Origin: Aquificota bacterium
GTDB lineage: Bacteria; Aquificota; Aquificia; Aquificales; Aquificaceae
Reading direction: 5' to 3'
DNA: 6,575 bases
NCBI GenBank assembly: GCA_024280065.1
Contig: JAJRQX010000202.1
Location: 1-6,575 of the forward strand
This document shows, in pieces, positions 6,248 to 6,575 of the stretch. The translations under genes and the position numbers were made by a program. Every line of letters begins with the position of its first letter. The first letter of the stretch is position 1. Under the pieces are notes generated by a model that had not been told where the DNA came from, did not search any database, and saw only the letters and a program-made list of their open reading frames with translations.

Positions 6248-6483
6248 CTGAGGAGGGCTCTGTCTATAAGTATGAGGATGAATATAAGTATCATGGGAGA
6301 GAAGTCTATCCCTCCTACCGAGGGAACCACCCTCCTTATGGGTTCAAGTAGCGGATCAACGATCCTGTCTACGTAGTAGTAAAGCCTACTCTCCCTTATC
6401 TGGGGTATCCAGGAGCCGATGGCATGGATAAAGATCAGGATTATGAGAAGCTCTATTAGTAGGTGCACGACCTTCACAACCAT
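6244..6483 (-). CDS. yggT: YggT-family small membrane protein
   Basis: Inner-membrane protein of 79 residues with a single YggT repeat (E. coli YggT has two in tandem). A long hydrophobic segment at about 5-26 runs into GSWIP; the conserved central motif follows (VDPLLEPIRRVVPSVGGIDFSP, about 42-63); a second hydrophobic segment spans about 64-78. Family members are linked to cell division, osmotic stress or membrane protein insertion, with no firm molecular role. ATG 6483 overlaps the rplQ stop as TGATG; GTG at 6486, one codon earlier, is also possible and would overlap as GTGA. Either way translation is probably coupled to rplQ. Its own TGA overlaps the start of the Fe-S gene. Confidence 0.9.
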   Translation of the reverse strand: MVVKVVHLLIELLIILIFIHAIGSWIPQIRESRLYYYVDRIVDPLLEPIRRVVPSVGGIDFSPMILIFILILIDRALLR

Positions 6484-6575
6484 CACTCAACCCACTCCAG
6501 CACATCCATCTCAGCTCCATCCCCTTTTCTCCTCTCAGGGAGCCTTATGACCCTTACGTAGCCTCCCGTTCTCCC
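6483..6575 (-). CDS. rplQ: Ribosomal protein L17 (bL17), C-terminal fragment
   Basis: The frame is open from the right edge of the window and ends at TGA 6485-6483, giving 30 residues that begin [18 protein letters not shown] and end [10 protein letters not shown]. This matches the C-terminal signature of bacterial L17, which runs roughly R-x-GGYTRI, then RRGDAAxMAxIEL. The start and most of the gene (usually about 115-130 codons) lie outside the window. L17 is part of the large ribosomal subunit and usually ends the rpsM-rpsK-rpsD-rpoA-rplQ operon. The downstream yggT and Fe-S genes therefore probably ride on the end of a ribosomal protein transcript. Confidence 0.85.
   Translation of the reverse strand, partial: GRTGGYVRVIRLPERRKGDGAEMDVLEWVE

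Noticed and set aside
1..6575. CRISPR arrays, insertion sequences, riboswitches, phage or defence genes
   Set aside because: No direct-repeat series, terminal inverted repeats, transposase motifs or recognisable structured leaders were found; nearly every base lies in a recognised gene.

Overview
The window is a compact stretch of bacterial chromosome. It suggests a thermophilic, Gram-negative, LPS-bearing bacterium. All ten arginine codons in the visible rpe fragment are AGG or AGA, and most of its isoleucine codons are ATA. Genes overlap or abut almost everywhere, and an LptD outer-membrane protein is present. Aquificota (Aquifex or Hydrogenobacter relatives) is my best guess, but it is an impression, not a demonstrated assignment.

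Layout, left to right. The 3' part of rpe (ribulose-phosphate 3-epimerase) enters on the + strand and overlaps tail-to-tail with lptD on the - strand. On the - strand, reading right to left, a MoxR-type AAA+ ATPase gene, a NagD-like HAD phosphatase gene and lptD form one tight unit (13-nt gap, then a 7-nt overlap). Only 31 bp separate the MoxR gene from a divergent + strand AEC-family transporter gene. The transporter overlaps tail-to-tail with a second - strand unit, which reads right to left: rplQ (ribosomal protein L17, only its last 30 codons in the window), yggT, a 16-cysteine (plus one) ferredoxin-like protein, a tRNA with anticodon CAT, and an unrecognised exported protein. The rplQ, yggT and Fe-S genes overlap by 1 to 4 bases.

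How the parts relate. LptD inserts LPS into the outer membrane. The HAD and MoxR proteins are co-transcribed with it by position, but their substrates cannot be read from the sequence. The tRNA has its own good promoter (TTGAAG, 17 bp, TATAAT), whose -35 box overlaps the stop codon of the Fe-S gene. The exported-protein gene follows the tRNA with no gap.

The most unusual point is at that junction. The gene has no ATG, GTG or TTG at a position that fits its signal peptide. The natural start is an ATA codon whose first base is the terminal A of the tRNA CCA end. No mobile element, CRISPR array, riboswitch or clear intrinsic terminator was seen, and I found no convincing new multi-gene system. 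No stretch over 300 bases lacks a gene.
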